Below are positions 18,190 to 27,111 of a stretch of 64,000 bases of DNA, one piece after another (the stretch's first letter is position 1; every line of letters begins with the position of its first letter). Below the pieces are notes generated by a model that had not been told where the DNA came from, did no database searches, and worked only from the letters and a program-made list of their open reading frames with translations. The position numbers and the translations under genes were made by a program. The stretch spans positions 1,860,001 to 1,924,000 of the forward strand of contig NZ_CP067019.1 in assembly GCF_016599715.1 (NCBI RefSeq). Direction: 5' to 3'. Source of the stretch: Acinetobacter sp. CS-2 (GTDB lineage Bacteria > Pseudomonadota > Gammaproteobacteria > Pseudomonadales > Moraxellaceae).

Positions 18190-19499
18190 TGAAGACAATA
18201 CAGTTAAAACATTTTTTTAAAGCGACTGCGCTTGCTTTAGCCTTATCTTCATCAATGACTACATTTGCTCAATCCTCAGATGAAGTGGTTGCAGTGGTAG
18301 ATAACAGTGTCATTTTAAAAAGTGATTTAGAACAAGGTATCGCAGAACTCAAACATCAATTAGAAACACAAAAAAAACAGCTGCCACCAGAACAATATTT
18401 ACAGCAACAGGCACTTGACCAGCTCATTATTCGTCAAGCACAACTTGAACAGGTTAAACGCTACAATATTAAGCCGAATGAAAGAGAACTGAATGAAGCT
18501 GTGCTTAAGGTTGCAGGTCAATCTGGAAGCAAAAGTTTAGAAGCCTTCCAGCAAAAGCTTGATGGTATTGCACCGGGGACTTACGAATCCTTGCGCAATC
18601 GCATTGCAGAAGATTTAGCAATTAATCGCCTGCGTCAACAAGTGGTGATGTCCCGTATTAAAATTAGCGATCAGGATGTAGAAAACTTCTTAAAGACGCC
18701 ACAAGGTCAAGCCGCTTTAGGGAACCAAGCGCATGTTATTCATATCCGTGTATCTGGTGATGACCAAGCAGCCTTAGAAAAAACTGCAAAACTTGTCAAA
18801 GCTGAACTGAATAACAGCAATGATGTTAAAGCGATTGACCAAAAGTTCACTACCAAGACAGTTAAAGTGGAGGGTGCAGATATGGGCTTTAGAAGCCTGT
18901 CTGATATCCCGGCTGAACTGGCAGCCCGTGTAAGTACGTTGCAAGAAGGTCAGACTACAGACCTGATTCCAGTGCGAGACGGTATTCATGTGTTAAAATT
19001 GATTGAACGTAAAGGTGGTGCGCAAAAAGCGATCGTATCGCAATACCAGACACGTCACATTCTCATTCAGCCTTCGGAAGTAGTAAGTCCTGAAAATGCC
19101 AAACAACAAATTGACAGTATCTATAACCGCTTAAAAGCGGGTGAAGATTTTGCCGTATTGGCATCAACTTTTTCCAATGATCCAGGTTCTGCACGTGATG
19201 GCGGCAGCTTAGGTTGGGTGAACCCGGGCGTTATGGTACCTGAATTTGAGGTGCAAATGAAAAACACGGCTGTCGGTCAGATCAGTGCACCCTTCCAGAC
19301 TCAATTTGGCTGGCACATTCTTCAGGTTACAGATATGCGCCAACAAGATATGACGCGTGAATATCAACAACGCATGGCACGTCAAATTCTGGGTGAACGT
19401 CAATTCGATGCTGAACTGGATAGCTGGTTACGTGAAATTCGTAGTAATGCCTTTGTAGAAGTCAAAGACCCAAATCTAGACCGTAAAAAAAATAAATAA
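18189..19499 (+). CDS. surA: Periplasmic chaperone / peptidyl-prolyl isomerase SurA
   Basis: Delivers unfolded barrel proteins such as LptD to the Bam machine. A signal peptide ends near MTTFAQSSDE (about residue 29). The chaperone N-domain follows, then a degenerate first parvulin domain (about 175-280). A well-conserved second one starts at QTRHILIQPSEV, with FAVLASTFSNDPGSARDGGSL and the terminal FGWHILQV. Its 436 residues are normal. The ATG at 18189 overlaps the lptD stop (TAATG). A TTG five codons upstream is less likely. A strong terminator follows. Confidence 0.95.
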   Translation: MKTIQLKHFFKATALALALSSSMTTFAQSSDEVVAVVDNSVILKSDLEQGIAELKHQLETQKKQLPPEQYLQQQALDQLIIRQAQLEQVKRYNIKPNERELNEAVLKVAGQSGSKSLEAFQQKLDGIAPGTYESLRNRIAEDLAINRLRQQVVMSRIKISDQDVENFLKTPQGQAALGNQAHVIHIRVSGDDQAALEKTAKLVKAELNNSNDVKAIDQKFTTKTVKVEGADMGFRSLSDIPAELAARVSTLQEGQTTDLIPVRDGIHVLKLIERKGGAQKAIVSQYQTRHILIQPSEVVSPENAKQQIDSIYNRLKAGEDFAVLASTFSNDPGSARDGGSLGWVNPGVMVPEFEVQMKNTAVGQISAPFQTQFGWHILQVTDMRQQDMTREYQQRMARQILGERQFDAELDSWLREIRSNAFVEVKDPNLDRKKNK

Positions 19500-19520
19500 G
19501 CCTCAATTGATTTGAGCCCA

Positions 19521-19550
19521 AAAACCAGTTGTTTAAGCAACTGGTTTTTT
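19521..19550 (+). terminator. Rho-independent terminator after surA
   Basis: An 11-bp stem AAAACCAGTTG / CAACTGGTTTT with a 6-nt loop is followed by a T-run. It begins 21 bp after the surA stop. Confidence 0.9.
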
Positions 19551-19670
19551 ATTACCCACAAGAAAACTAATTAAGGTTTATTGATATTTCATATATAAAT
19601 TTATGCCCAAATTGAGCAAGCATAGATGAATTGTCTACAATCTTTAGTCCATTCATTTGCTTCAAAATAA

Positions 19671-19700
19671 AAAAGCCTCTCATAAAGAGAGGCTTTTAAG
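19671..19700 (-). terminator. Rho-independent terminator after hfq
   Basis: The stem AAAAGCCTCT / AGAGGCTTTT is read on the minus strand and followed by TTTATT. It starts about 10 bp after the hfq stop and also shields hfq from surA read-through. Confidence 0.88.
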
Positions 19701-19709
19701 AATTAACAA

Positions 19710-20225
19710 TTAACGATTATTTTCATCGTCTTGAGAATCTTCAAATTTTGTTTCGCCTTCAAAACCTGGGTTTGCTTGACCACCGAAGCCGCCTTGACCA
19801 CCGAAACCACCTTGGCTACCGAAACCACCTTGGCCACCGAAGCCACCTTGGCTACCGAAACCACCTTGGCCACCGAAACCACCTTGATTACCACCGAAGC
19901 CACCTTGACCACCGAAGCCACCTTGACCACCGAAGCCACCTTGACCACCGAAGCCACCTTGAGGCTGACCACCACCAAAACCGCCAGCACCTTGAGCACC
20001 AGCAGGAGCACCAGCAGGACGTGGATTACGTGCAGGAACAACTGTAGAAATCGCATGTTTGTAAACCATTTGGCTTACAGTATTTTTTAACAAAACTACA
20101 TATTGGTCAAATGATTCAATATGACCTTGTAATTTAATACCATTCACAAGGAAGATAGAAACAGGAATACGTTCCTTACGGAGAGAATTTAAGAACGGAT
20201 CTTGTAAAGTTTGACCTTTAGACAT
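19710..20225 (-). CDS. hfq: RNA chaperone Hfq with long Gly/Phe repeat tail
   Basis: Hexameric Sm-like protein that pairs small RNAs with mRNAs. The N-terminal Sm core (residues 1-66) is canonical: [19 protein letters not shown], the Sm1 Gly-Asp region [13 protein letters not shown], and Sm2 [13 protein letters not shown]. The remaining ~100 residues are a low-complexity run of GGFGGQ-like hexapeptides, then an acidic end ([10 protein letters not shown]). The total of 171 residues compares with 102 in E. coli; long glycine-rich tails are known in Acinetobacter and Moraxella Hfq. It sits downstream of miaA, the conserved arrangement, with a 90-bp AT-rich spacer that may hold its own promoter. 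Confidence 0.96.
   Translation of the reverse strand: MSKGQTLQDPFLNSLRKERIPVSIFLVNGIKLQGHIESFDQYVVLLKNTVSQMVYKHAISTVVPARNPRPAGAPAGAQGAGGFGGGQPQGGFGGQGGFGGQGGFGGQGGFGGNQGGFGGQGGFGSQGGFGGQGGFGSQGGFGGQGGFGGQANPGFEGETKFEDSQDDENNR
19775..19975. repeat. 18-bp tandem repeats encoding the Hfq GGFGGQ tail
   Basis: About ten imperfect copies of an 18-bp unit (plus strand CCACCGAAGCCACCTTGA and variants) run in tandem inside hfq. Each encodes one GGFGGQ or GGFGSQ hexapeptide. Copy number could vary by slippage without breaking the frame. The array also creates open frames on other frames, which are not genes. Confidence 0.88.
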
Positions 20226-20315
20226 GTTATAACTCCAAAAAATTAAAAATCAGCGCAAAAAACTATCTTTATTTCTCAATAAAAATTATAAAAAAGATAG
20301 TTATTAAATTTTGCT

Positions 20316-21260
20316 TTATCCGTAACACTTTCGCAAGTCTTCTTGGGCCTGCTTGACCGTCAAATATGTTTTAAAATTATGCGATTCTTGCAAAGATCTT
20401 AACCAAGTATATTGACGTTTTGCCAGTTGTCGTGTTGCAAATAAAGACTTATCCTCCATTTCCTGTCGTTTTTTGATACTTAGATCACTTTTTTGTATAA
20501 ATTCTAGAGCTTGACGATAACCAACTGAGCGCATGGATGGCAAATTATCATTTAAATCGTATTTTTCAATCAGTCCTTCCACTTCATGTAAAAATCCGAT
20601 ATCCCACATGATTTTTAACCGTTGTTCGATACGCTTGTGTAATTCTACACGATCAGGTAATAAGGCATGATTATGAAATGTGTAGCGATATGGTATATTT
20701 TTGGGTTGTTCAGCTTGTAGTTTTGTAATTGGCTGTCCAGTCAGCTTAAATACCTCCAAAGCACGAATGATGCGTTGTTTATCACTGACCTTAAATTTCT
20801 GCCCCGCCAGAGCATCAACCTCACATAATTCCTGATAAACCGACTCCCAGCCTTCACGCTCTGCTTTAGCCTCAATTTCTGCACGTACTGCATAATCGGC
20901 ACTGGGCAAATTACTTGACAATCCCTCCAATAAAGCCTTGAAATACAGCATGGTACCACCCACCAGAATAGGTGTTTTACCACGTGCATGGATATCATCA
21001 ATTAAGCTATAGGCATCCTCTACAAACTGGGCGGCCGAATACACTTCCAATGGAGTGATAATATCGATTAGATGATGCGGATAACGTGCCTGCTCTTCTT
21101 TCGTTGGCTTCGCGGTACCAATGTCCATATCTCGATAAACCAGCGCAGAATCAACAGAGATCAGCTCAAAATGACCCTGCTCATAAAGTTCACATGCCAA
21201 AGCGGTTTTACCACTTGCAGTTGGTCCCATTAAATTGATGACCGGCAATTGATTCGACAT
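20316..21260 (-). CDS. miaA: tRNA dimethylallyltransferase
   Basis: Adds a dimethylallyl group to A37 of tRNAs reading U-starting codons. The P-loop is [11 protein letters not shown] at residues 12-22. [19 protein letters not shown] follows, then [13 protein letters not shown] near residue 100 and the C-terminal KRQYTWLRS, all family signatures. Start ATG at 21260 (314 residues), with GGAG about 11 bp upstream. A TTG two codons earlier is possible. It follows mutL within 7 bp and precedes hfq. Confidence 0.96.
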   Translation of the reverse strand: MSNQLPVINLMGPTASGKTALACELYEQGHFELISVDSALVYRDMDIGTAKPTKEEQARYPHHLIDIITPLEVYSAAQFVEDAYSLIDDIHARGKTPILVGGTMLYFKALLEGLSSNLPSADYAVRAEIEAKAEREGWESVYQELCEVDALAGQKFKVSDKQRIIRALEVFKLTGQPITKLQAEQPKNIPYRYTFHNHALLPDRVELHKRIEQRLKIMWDIGFLHEVEGLIEKYDLNDNLPSMRSVGYRQALEFIQKSDLSIKKRQEMEDKSLFATRQLAKRQYTWLRSLQESHNFKTYLTVKQAQEDLRKCYG

Positions 21261-21266
21261 GTACAA

Positions 21267-23240
21267 CTACTCTCCTCGAGCAAAAAGTTTATCTAATTGT
21301 GAAAGTGGAAATGCACGCCAAGTTGGACGTCCATGGTTACACTGACTGGCAAATTCGGTTTGTTCCATTTGCCGCAGTAAAGCATTCATTTCCGAAAGAC
21401 TTAGAATACGATGCGCACGTACAGCACCATGACAGGCCATCCCTGCTAAAATTTGGTCACGCTTTTGCAACAATCCCTGTGCTTCATCATTGGGATCGAG
21501 GTCATTGAGCAATTCAGGAACCAAAGCAGCAAAATCTGCCTTGTGCAAAATGGCAGGAACACTACGAACAATTACCTGTTCATCGCCATATTGATCTATT
21601 TCCAAACCCAGACGCGCCAACTGGCTTTTTAAATCATCCACCCGCATGGCTTGCATACGGCTAATACTAATTACTTTAGGAATCAGCAATTGTTGTGATG
21701 TCCAGAATTCAGGCTTATCCCATGCGGCTTTCATTTGCTGCAACACAATGCGTTCATGTGCGGCATGCATATCGACAATAATCAGGCCTTCAGAGTTTTG
21801 TGCCAGAATATAAATGCCGTGTAACTGTGCAATTGCAATCCCGAGTGGATGCTCATCTACATACGTCGATTGCGGCTTTTCAATATTATCACTATTACTT
21901 AGGCTATTGATTTGAGAAGAAACAGTATCAGTTTCTTCTCTTAACGGTGCCAGATAGCTTTTCAAGGCATTATTCAGCTGTTGTGAACCTGCATAGCTAT
22001 TTGCAGCCTGAGATGAAGCATAATGTACCGTTTGCGGACTGCTGGCATTAAAATCACTGAGCAAATCGGTGGAAATTTGCGCTTCCGGTTGTGGCGTATA
22101 CGCATCTACCGCTTTATGCAGTTGAAATTGTTCCTGATAACGTGGTTGCGGCTGCAGCGCAGCAATCTGGTCTGCTTCATCTCTTTTCATGGCCGAAGCC
22201 AGTTCTGCTGTGGCCGTTTGAAATTCAGACAATTTTTCTTTAGCAAAATGACGTACAAACTCGTGTACTTCACGCTGGTTTAAAAAACGGATTTCATGTT
22301 TGGTTGGATGCACATTGACATCAATATTTTCAGGATCAACTTCTAAAAACAGCAAATAGGCAGGATGTTGATGACCATGCAAAATGCCATCATAGGCCAT
22401 ACGTAAGGCATGCGAGATAGTCTTGTCTTTGACAATCCGGCCATTCACATACACATATTGCACATCGGCTTGCGCTCTTGCATCTGAGGGATGCCCCAAC
22501 CATCCGGACAAGCGCATATTGATACTGTCGGCATCAATCCAGTACGCATTTTCGGTAAATTGTCGGCCCAAGAGCTGCTGTACACGCTGGAAGCGCAGCT
22601 CACCACTATCTGCAACCGGCAAATTCAGCCGAATAGTGTTGTTATGCTCCAACACAAAACGGATATCAAAATGGGTCAATGCCAGACGGCGCACGATTTC
22701 TTCAATATGACCAAATTCAGTCGCCTGTTTTTTTAAGAATTTGCGCCGCGCCGGTACATTAAAGAATAAATCCTGTACCCGAATATGAGTGCCTTTTTGT
22801 GTTGCAACCGCCTGAATTTCCTGATGATCAAAAGCTGTGCCATTCACTTCCACCTGATAACCGATGCCTTCATCATTTTGACTGCTAATCAGGGTCAGGC
22901 GTGACACCGCAGCAATCGATGCCAAAGCTTCACCACGAAAACCCAAGCTGACAATGGCTTGCAAATCCTCTGCTGTCTGGATTTTACTGGTGGCATGCCG
23001 CATGACGGCCAAAGCCAAATCGTCAGGATGAACCCCATGACCATTGTCAATGATTTCAATCAGGGTACTGCCGCCTTGCTCAACCCGAATAACAAGCTCC
23101 GTCGCACCCGCATCAATTGAATTTTCTAATAATTCTTTGACCACCGATGCTGGACGTTCAATCACCTCACCTGCTGCAATCTGGTTCGCCAGTGCAGGAT
23201 TAAGGGTATGAATACGACGTTCGCTCAAATTATCACGCAT
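21267..23240 (-). CDS. mutL: DNA mismatch repair protein MutL
   Basis: Couples MutS mismatch recognition to strand incision. The N-terminal GHKL ATPase has NQIAAGEVIERPASVVKEL, ENSIDAGAT, DNGHG and GFRGEALASI. The C-terminal domain carries the endonuclease-type motif DMHAAHERIVLQQ near residue 489 and CNHGRP near 632, so strand nicking may be intrinsic, as in species lacking MutH. The final acidic residue of DQHA(X)2E(X)4E reads Gln here. Its 657 residues fit. It overlaps tsaE by 8 bp. Confidence 0.95.
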   Translation of the reverse strand: MRDNLSERRIHTLNPALANQIAAGEVIERPASVVKELLENSIDAGATELVIRVEQGGSTLIEIIDNGHGVHPDDLALAVMRHATSKIQTAEDLQAIVSLGFRGEALASIAAVSRLTLISSQNDEGIGYQVEVNGTAFDHQEIQAVATQKGTHIRVQDLFFNVPARRKFLKKQATEFGHIEEIVRRLALTHFDIRFVLEHNNTIRLNLPVADSGELRFQRVQQLLGRQFTENAYWIDADSINMRLSGWLGHPSDARAQADVQYVYVNGRIVKDKTISHALRMAYDGILHGHQHPAYLLFLEVDPENIDVNVHPTKHEIRFLNQREVHEFVRHFAKEKLSEFQTATAELASAMKRDEADQIAALQPQPRYQEQFQLHKAVDAYTPQPEAQISTDLLSDFNASSPQTVHYASSQAANSYAGSQQLNNALKSYLAPLREETDTVSSQINSLSNSDNIEKPQSTYVDEHPLGIAIAQLHGIYILAQNSEGLIIVDMHAAHERIVLQQMKAAWDKPEFWTSQQLLIPKVISISRMQAMRVDDLKSQLARLGLEIDQYGDEQVIVRSVPAILHKADFAALVPELLNDLDPNDEAQGLLQKRDQILAGMACHGAVRAHRILSLSEMNALLRQMEQTEFASQCNHGRPTWRAFPLSQLDKLFARGE

Positions 23241-23709
23241 TGTTAAAATGGCTCTCTAATGCTTGGTTTAATGCTGCAGACGAGAAACTTAAACTCGCAG
23301 TACGCGTCAGTTCATCTTCAGACTTTTCAATATTGATAATCAGGTCAGGCTGTGGAATTTCATCGCCACCTTTGGATGGCCATTCAAATAAAAATAGCGC
23401 ATTCGGCGTTTCCAAATAGTCACGAATGCCCATCAGCTCCAGCTCATAAGGGTCATTTAAACGGTATAAATCGAAATGGAAGATGTCTTTTCCATGAATA
23501 TTATACGGTTCCACCAAGGTATAAGTAGGGCTTTTTACCGCACCTTGATGGCCTAAGCTTTGCAAAAAATAGCGTGTCAGTGTGGTTTTACCGGCACCTA
23601 AATCACCAATTAAATAAATTACACCCGTTGTAAAATGCTGCGCCAAAACCTGTGCTAAATTTTGGGTATCGTCTTCATTGTTTAAAGCCAAATTAAATGA
23701 ATACTGCAT
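23233..23709 (-). CDS. tsaE: tRNA threonylcarbamoyladenosine biosynthesis ATPase TsaE
   Basis: P-loop ATPase that cycles the TsaB-TsaD complex making t6A37 of tRNA. The Walker A motif LIGDLGAGKTTLTRYFL lies near residue 35, the switch region SPTYTLVEPY near 65, and HFDLYRL plus FLFEWP follow, all canonical. I use the ATG at 23709 (158 residues). Upstream in-frame TTG and GTG codons are weaker. First of the tsaE-mutL-miaA-hfq series; the amiB gene often found between tsaE and mutL is absent here. Confidence 0.94.
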   Translation of the reverse strand: MQYSFNLALNNEDDTQNLAQVLAQHFTTGVIYLIGDLGAGKTTLTRYFLQSLGHQGAVKSPTYTLVEPYNIHGKDIFHFDLYRLNDPYELELMGIRDYLETPNALFLFEWPSKGGDEIPQPDLIINIEKSEDELTRTASLSFSSAALNQALESHFNNA

Positions 23710-23859
23710 ATTACTCACGACAAGATTCAAAAGAACAATTATGATAGCATCGCACCGCTTTATTGCCCATGTTCACACTTCCAAATATGGAACTTTTCCT
23801 GCATTTCATTGTAAATAGCAGTGATTTTATGCACAGCAGATTGATCTACGACAAATCAC

Positions 23860-24765
23860 ATGACCAGTACTGAATTTCTTCCGCCCATGATTGATGGTGT
23901 TAGCGCAAGTAAAGTTTTTCTTCCTAAAACCTCTCCTGCACCAGACAGTGTATATCAATATCTTTGTCAGCAATTTCCGCATATCAAGCCTGCTGAATGG
24001 CAACAACGTTTTACTGATGCTTTAATTTATGATGCCGCAGGCAATATCTTAACGGTTGATGCACCTTATAATGAAAATAGTCATGTGTTCTATTACCGTT
24101 TTTTAGCCCATGAAATACCCATTCCGTTTGAACATAAAGTTTTATTTGAAAACGAACATTTGCTGGTCATCGATAAACCACATTTTTTAACCATCAGTCC
24201 GACGGGGCAATACGTACAGGAAACCCTGCTGGTACGATTAAAAAAACAGACCGGCAATGAATTTCTAACCCCGATTCATCGTTTAGATCGCGAAACTGCC
24301 GGTGTGGTTTTATTCTCCAAACAGGTTGCCAGCCGTGCAATCTATCAGGAGATGTTCGCCAAACGTGAGGTGAAAAAAACCTATCACGCTATTGCACCGT
24401 TTCATGCCACTTTAACATTTCCATGTTATACACGTTATCGTATGGAAAAAGGTGAACCCTTCTATACCATGCAAGTGGTTGAAGGCAAAATAAATAGTGA
24501 AACAGAGATTGATCTGATCGAACATGATAGAGCATGGGGAAAATATGAGCTAAAACCAACCACCGGCAAGCAACACCAACTGCGGCTGCACTTAAGTAGT
24601 TTAGGCATTGCCATTAAAAACGATCCCTTTTATCCAACAGTACAACATAAAAGAGAAGATGATTTTTCTGCACCACTGCAACTGTTAGCCAAACATATTG
24701 CATTTATTGATCCCCTGAGTGGACAGAACATGACTTTTTCATCCCATTTTGACCTAACATTGTAA
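23860..24765 (+). CDS. RluA-family pseudouridine synthase
   Basis: Isomerises uridine to pseudouridine in rRNA or tRNA. The catalytic motif HRLDRETAGVVLFSK, with the essential Asp, lies near residue 143. LLVIDKPHFLTISPTG near 105 and the C-terminal TGKQHQLRLHLSSLG are family signatures. Its 301 residues with an atypical N-terminal ~90-residue region lacking a clear S4 domain suggest the RluA/RluC-like subgroup found in this genus. The precise target base cannot be told from sequence. Stand-alone gene. Confidence 0.9.
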   Translation: MTSTEFLPPMIDGVSASKVFLPKTSPAPDSVYQYLCQQFPHIKPAEWQQRFTDALIYDAAGNILTVDAPYNENSHVFYYRFLAHEIPIPFEHKVLFENEHLLVIDKPHFLTISPTGQYVQETLLVRLKKQTGNEFLTPIHRLDRETAGVVLFSKQVASRAIYQEMFAKREVKKTYHAIAPFHATLTFPCYTRYRMEKGEPFYTMQVVEGKINSETEIDLIEHDRAWGKYELKPTTGKQHQLRLHLSSLGIAIKNDPFYPTVQHKREDDFSAPLQLLAKHIAFIDPLSGQNMTFSSHFDLTL

Positions 24766-24880
24766 TATCTTTGTCATTACAAAATATTTTGGTAAATCGA
24801 ACGTATGAATATTGAAATTACATTCAATTTGATTAAAATAAATGCTGAAAAGTTAAGTAATTAGACGTATTTAAAAAATC

Positions 24881-25216
24881 ATGAGAAAAACCGAAGTTTA
24901 TCAAATACGACTGGATTCCCAAGAAAAAAAGCATGCTTTTGCAGTATTTAAACAATTGGGCATTACGCCTGCACAAGCAGTCCGACTATTTTTCAAACAA
25001 GTTGTTTTAACAAAATCTATTCCATTTTCTATTGAAAATCAGAATATTAACCTTGATCAACTGCAAAAAATCCGAAAATTAAAGCAACAACAAAACACTT
25101 CAAACACCTCTACAGAACAGGCTGTTTCTCATGATCAGGACTTTGATCTGGATGACGACCATCTTGACCTTTTTGAAGAACTGAATGCCATTTTGGGTGA
25201 AAGTGACAAAACTTAA
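24881..25216 (+). CDS. RelB/DinJ-like ribbon-helix-helix protein, no toxin partner seen
   Basis: The N-terminus (MRKTEVYQIRLDSQEKKHAF followed by FKQLGITPAQAVRLFFKQV) is the ribbon-helix-helix fold of RelB/DinJ antitoxins, which bind operator DNA as dimers. Instead of the usual short toxin-wrapping tail, it has a Gln/Ser/Thr linker and a strongly acidic end (DQDFDLDDDHLDLFEEL). No RelE/YafQ-like toxin lies on either side: the next gene is a GNAT enzyme 92 bp away. It may be an orphan antitoxin or a stand-alone regulator. No good ribosome-binding site precedes the ATG. Confidence 0.7.
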   Translation: MRKTEVYQIRLDSQEKKHAFAVFKQLGITPAQAVRLFFKQVVLTKSIPFSIENQNINLDQLQKIRKLKQQQNTSNTSTEQAVSHDQDFDLDDDHLDLFEELNAILGESDKT

Positions 25217-25308
25217 CACTGTCGCATTTACAAACAAAATTTAGAAAAATTCTCATAAAAACTTAGGTATGCTTCATGCAAAGACTATAAAAAAGCATGG
25301 AGTATCGC

Positions 25309-25752
25309 ATGATCGTACGACGCGCCTCTTTAGAAGATTTACACCCCCTTGCTGTTTTATTCGATGAATACCGTCAATTTTATGGTGCTTCTTCTAATCT
25401 GGATGTATCTTATCAATTTTTAAAGCAGCGATTTCAAAATCAGGAAAGCATCATTTTCATTCATGTAAAAGATGATATTTTTACCGGTTTTATTTTGTTA
25501 TATCTCGGCTTTTCATCAGTCGCCTGTAGCACCTATTACATTCTGGATGATGTTTACGTCACCCCGACTTTTCGTCGTCAGGGTTCAGCCAAACAGCTCA
25601 TCGATACTGCGATTTTATTTGCACGTCATGAAAACGCTCAACGTATCAGCCTACAGACGCAAAAGAATAATTATCAATCCTATCAGCTTTATCAAAAAAT
25701 GGGTTTTGTCAAAGATGATGAATTCCAAACCTATCATTGTTTCCTGAAATAA
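25309..25752 (+). CDS. GNAT-family N-acetyltransferase
   Basis: Transfers an acetyl group from acetyl-CoA to an amine; the substrate is unknown. The acetyl-CoA loop is VYVTPTFRRQGSAKQLIDTA near residues 82-101, a clear R/Q-x-x-G-x-A/G pattern. The C-terminal strand NNYQSYQLYQKMGFVKD completes motif B. I chose the ATG at 25309 because GGAG lies 6 bp upstream. The ATG at 25297 contains that site. Single gene, converging with rsuA. Confidence 0.88.
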   Translation: MIVRRASLEDLHPLAVLFDEYRQFYGASSNLDVSYQFLKQRFQNQESIIFIHVKDDIFTGFILLYLGFSSVACSTYYILDDVYVTPTFRRQGSAKQLIDTAILFARHENAQRISLQTQKNNYQSYQLYQKMGFVKDDEFQTYHCFLK

Positions 25753-25755
25753 CAA

Positions 25756-26466
25756 TTAAGCTGTCATTCTTGTCTTGGCTAATTCCACCTGTTCGGGGCT
25801 TAAATAGATCCAATGCCCTTCTTGTAAATCTGTTAACTCCAAAGCGCCAATCTGCTGACGATGCAATCGCTCTACTTTATTCCCCACTGCGGCCAGCATG
25901 CGCTTGACCTGATGATAAACACCCTGATGAATAGTCAGCTGCAATTCATGTTCAGCCAGTAGAATGATATCAGTCGCGGCAAAAATACCCGATTCATTGC
26001 GCAATTCCACCCCCTGCTTTAACTGCTGAATTTGCTCTTCCGTTACAGCATCAGCGGTTTGCATACGGTAAACTTTGGCCACATGTTTTTTCGGATGGGT
26101 TAAGGCCTGTAGAAATTGTCCATCATCAGTCAATAACAACAGTCCACTGGTGTCCTGATCTAGACGACCCACACACTGCAAGCCACGATTCATCAGCACA
26201 TCATCAAATAAATCAAATACGCTAAAATGATGGGTGGCCTGATGGGAACACTCATAACCTTGCGGCTTATTTAAAGCGATATACACCTTTTCCCGATAAG
26301 CAAAAGTTTCGCCATAGACCGTAAATGTTAAATTATTTAAATCCAGTTTATGTTTTGGATTGGTGATGACTTCCCCTTGAATGGCAATCGCTCCGTTTTT
26401 AATGAGCTGCTGGCAATGTTTACGCGAACCAAAACCCTGGGATTGCAACATCTTTTCCAACAACAT
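25756..26466 (-). CDS. rsuA: RsuA-family 16S rRNA pseudouridine synthase
   Basis: Makes pseudouridine at position 516 of 16S rRNA in E. coli RsuA. An N-terminal S4 RNA-binding domain (LEKMLQSQGFGSRKHCQQLI) is followed by the catalytic GRLDQDTSGLLLLTDDGQF near residue 101 and KVYRMQTAD. YHQVKRMLAAVGNKVERLHR lies at the C-terminus. Its 236 residues match RsuA. Members RluE and RluF are related, so the target site is inferred. Confidence 0.88.
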   Translation of the reverse strand: MLLEKMLQSQGFGSRKHCQQLIKNGAIAIQGEVITNPKHKLDLNNLTFTVYGETFAYREKVYIALNKPQGYECSHQATHHFSVFDLFDDVLMNRGLQCVGRLDQDTSGLLLLTDDGQFLQALTHPKKHVAKVYRMQTADAVTEEQIQQLKQGVELRNESGIFAATDIILLAEHELQLTIHQGVYHQVKRMLAAVGNKVERLHRQQIGALELTDLQEGHWIYLSPEQVELAKTRMTA

Positions 26467-26605
26467 AGACCTGACCTTTTACTCTCACGAAATGCGCATT
26501 CTATACTGAAATGAGAGGTATTTTTATTGTTCCTGCTTTTTCGGGCAAATCTTCCATCAAAACCTTATACAATAGCAATGATTTATAAATTTCTCCCTTT
26601 AAATA

Positions 26606-27058
26606 ATGTCCCATCTAGATTTAAACCTGATTGTCCTGCTGGTTTTATTGGCCTGTGGTATCTTTAGCCATAATAGTGCCGTGACGATTGCTGCAGGTGT
26701 ATTGATCGTTTTTCGCATTACCCCGCTGAGTGAATATTTTCCCTATCTGCAACAACATGGTTTAAATATTGGCATCATTATTTTAACTATTGGCGTTCTG
26801 ACTCCGATTGCCAGTGGCAAAATTTCTGGCGATGCCATTTTAAAATCCTTCTTGAATTTTAAATCCTTACTTGCCATCGCCATTGGCGTACTGGTCGCCT
26901 GGCTGGGTGGACGCGGAGTCAAACTGATGAGCAATCAGCCTGACGTGGTTGCAGGCTTGCTGATTGGTACGGTTGCAGGTGTGGCAGTATTGCGCGGCGT
27001 TCCTGTCGGCCCTTTAATTGCTGCTGGAATATTAACCCTGTTTATTGGTCATTCTTGA
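26606..27058 (+). CDS. DUF441 family inner-membrane protein (YeaL-like)
   Basis: A 150-residue protein with four hydrophobic segments, at about residues 5-40, 52-72, 85-105 and 120-148, in the DUF441 pattern (the E. coli homologue is YeaL). The conserved glycine-rich stretch [20 protein letters not shown] is visible near the C-terminus. Function is unknown in the family. It stands alone between rsuA and a convergent MFS gene. Confidence 0.82.
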   Translation: MSHLDLNLIVLLVLLACGIFSHNSAVTIAAGVLIVFRITPLSEYFPYLQQHGLNIGIIILTIGVLTPIASGKISGDAILKSFLNFKSLLAIAIGVLVAWLGGRGVKLMSNQPDVVAGLLIGTVAGVAVLRGVPVGPLIAAGILTLFIGHS

Positions 27059-27111
27059 TTTTTTATTCTTAAGCCTGACAACGGATGTTTGACAGGCTTG
27101 ATCTGCACAAT

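Noticed and set aside
19703..20090. Long open frames (Thr/Leu/Glu-rich and His/Arg/Asn-rich) overlapping hfq on both strands
   Set aside because: They are produced by the 18-bp repeats of the Hfq tail read in other frames and have repetitive, non-natural composition.
25217..25308. Toxin gene expected beside the RelB-like protein
   Set aside because: Only 92 bp lie before the GNAT gene and no RelE/YafQ-like frame is present; upstream gene is a pseudouridine synthase.
27071..27099. Inverted repeat AAGCCTG / CAGGCTT between the DUF441 gene and the MFS gene
   Set aside because: Stem has mismatches and no T-run on either strand, so it was not called a terminator.
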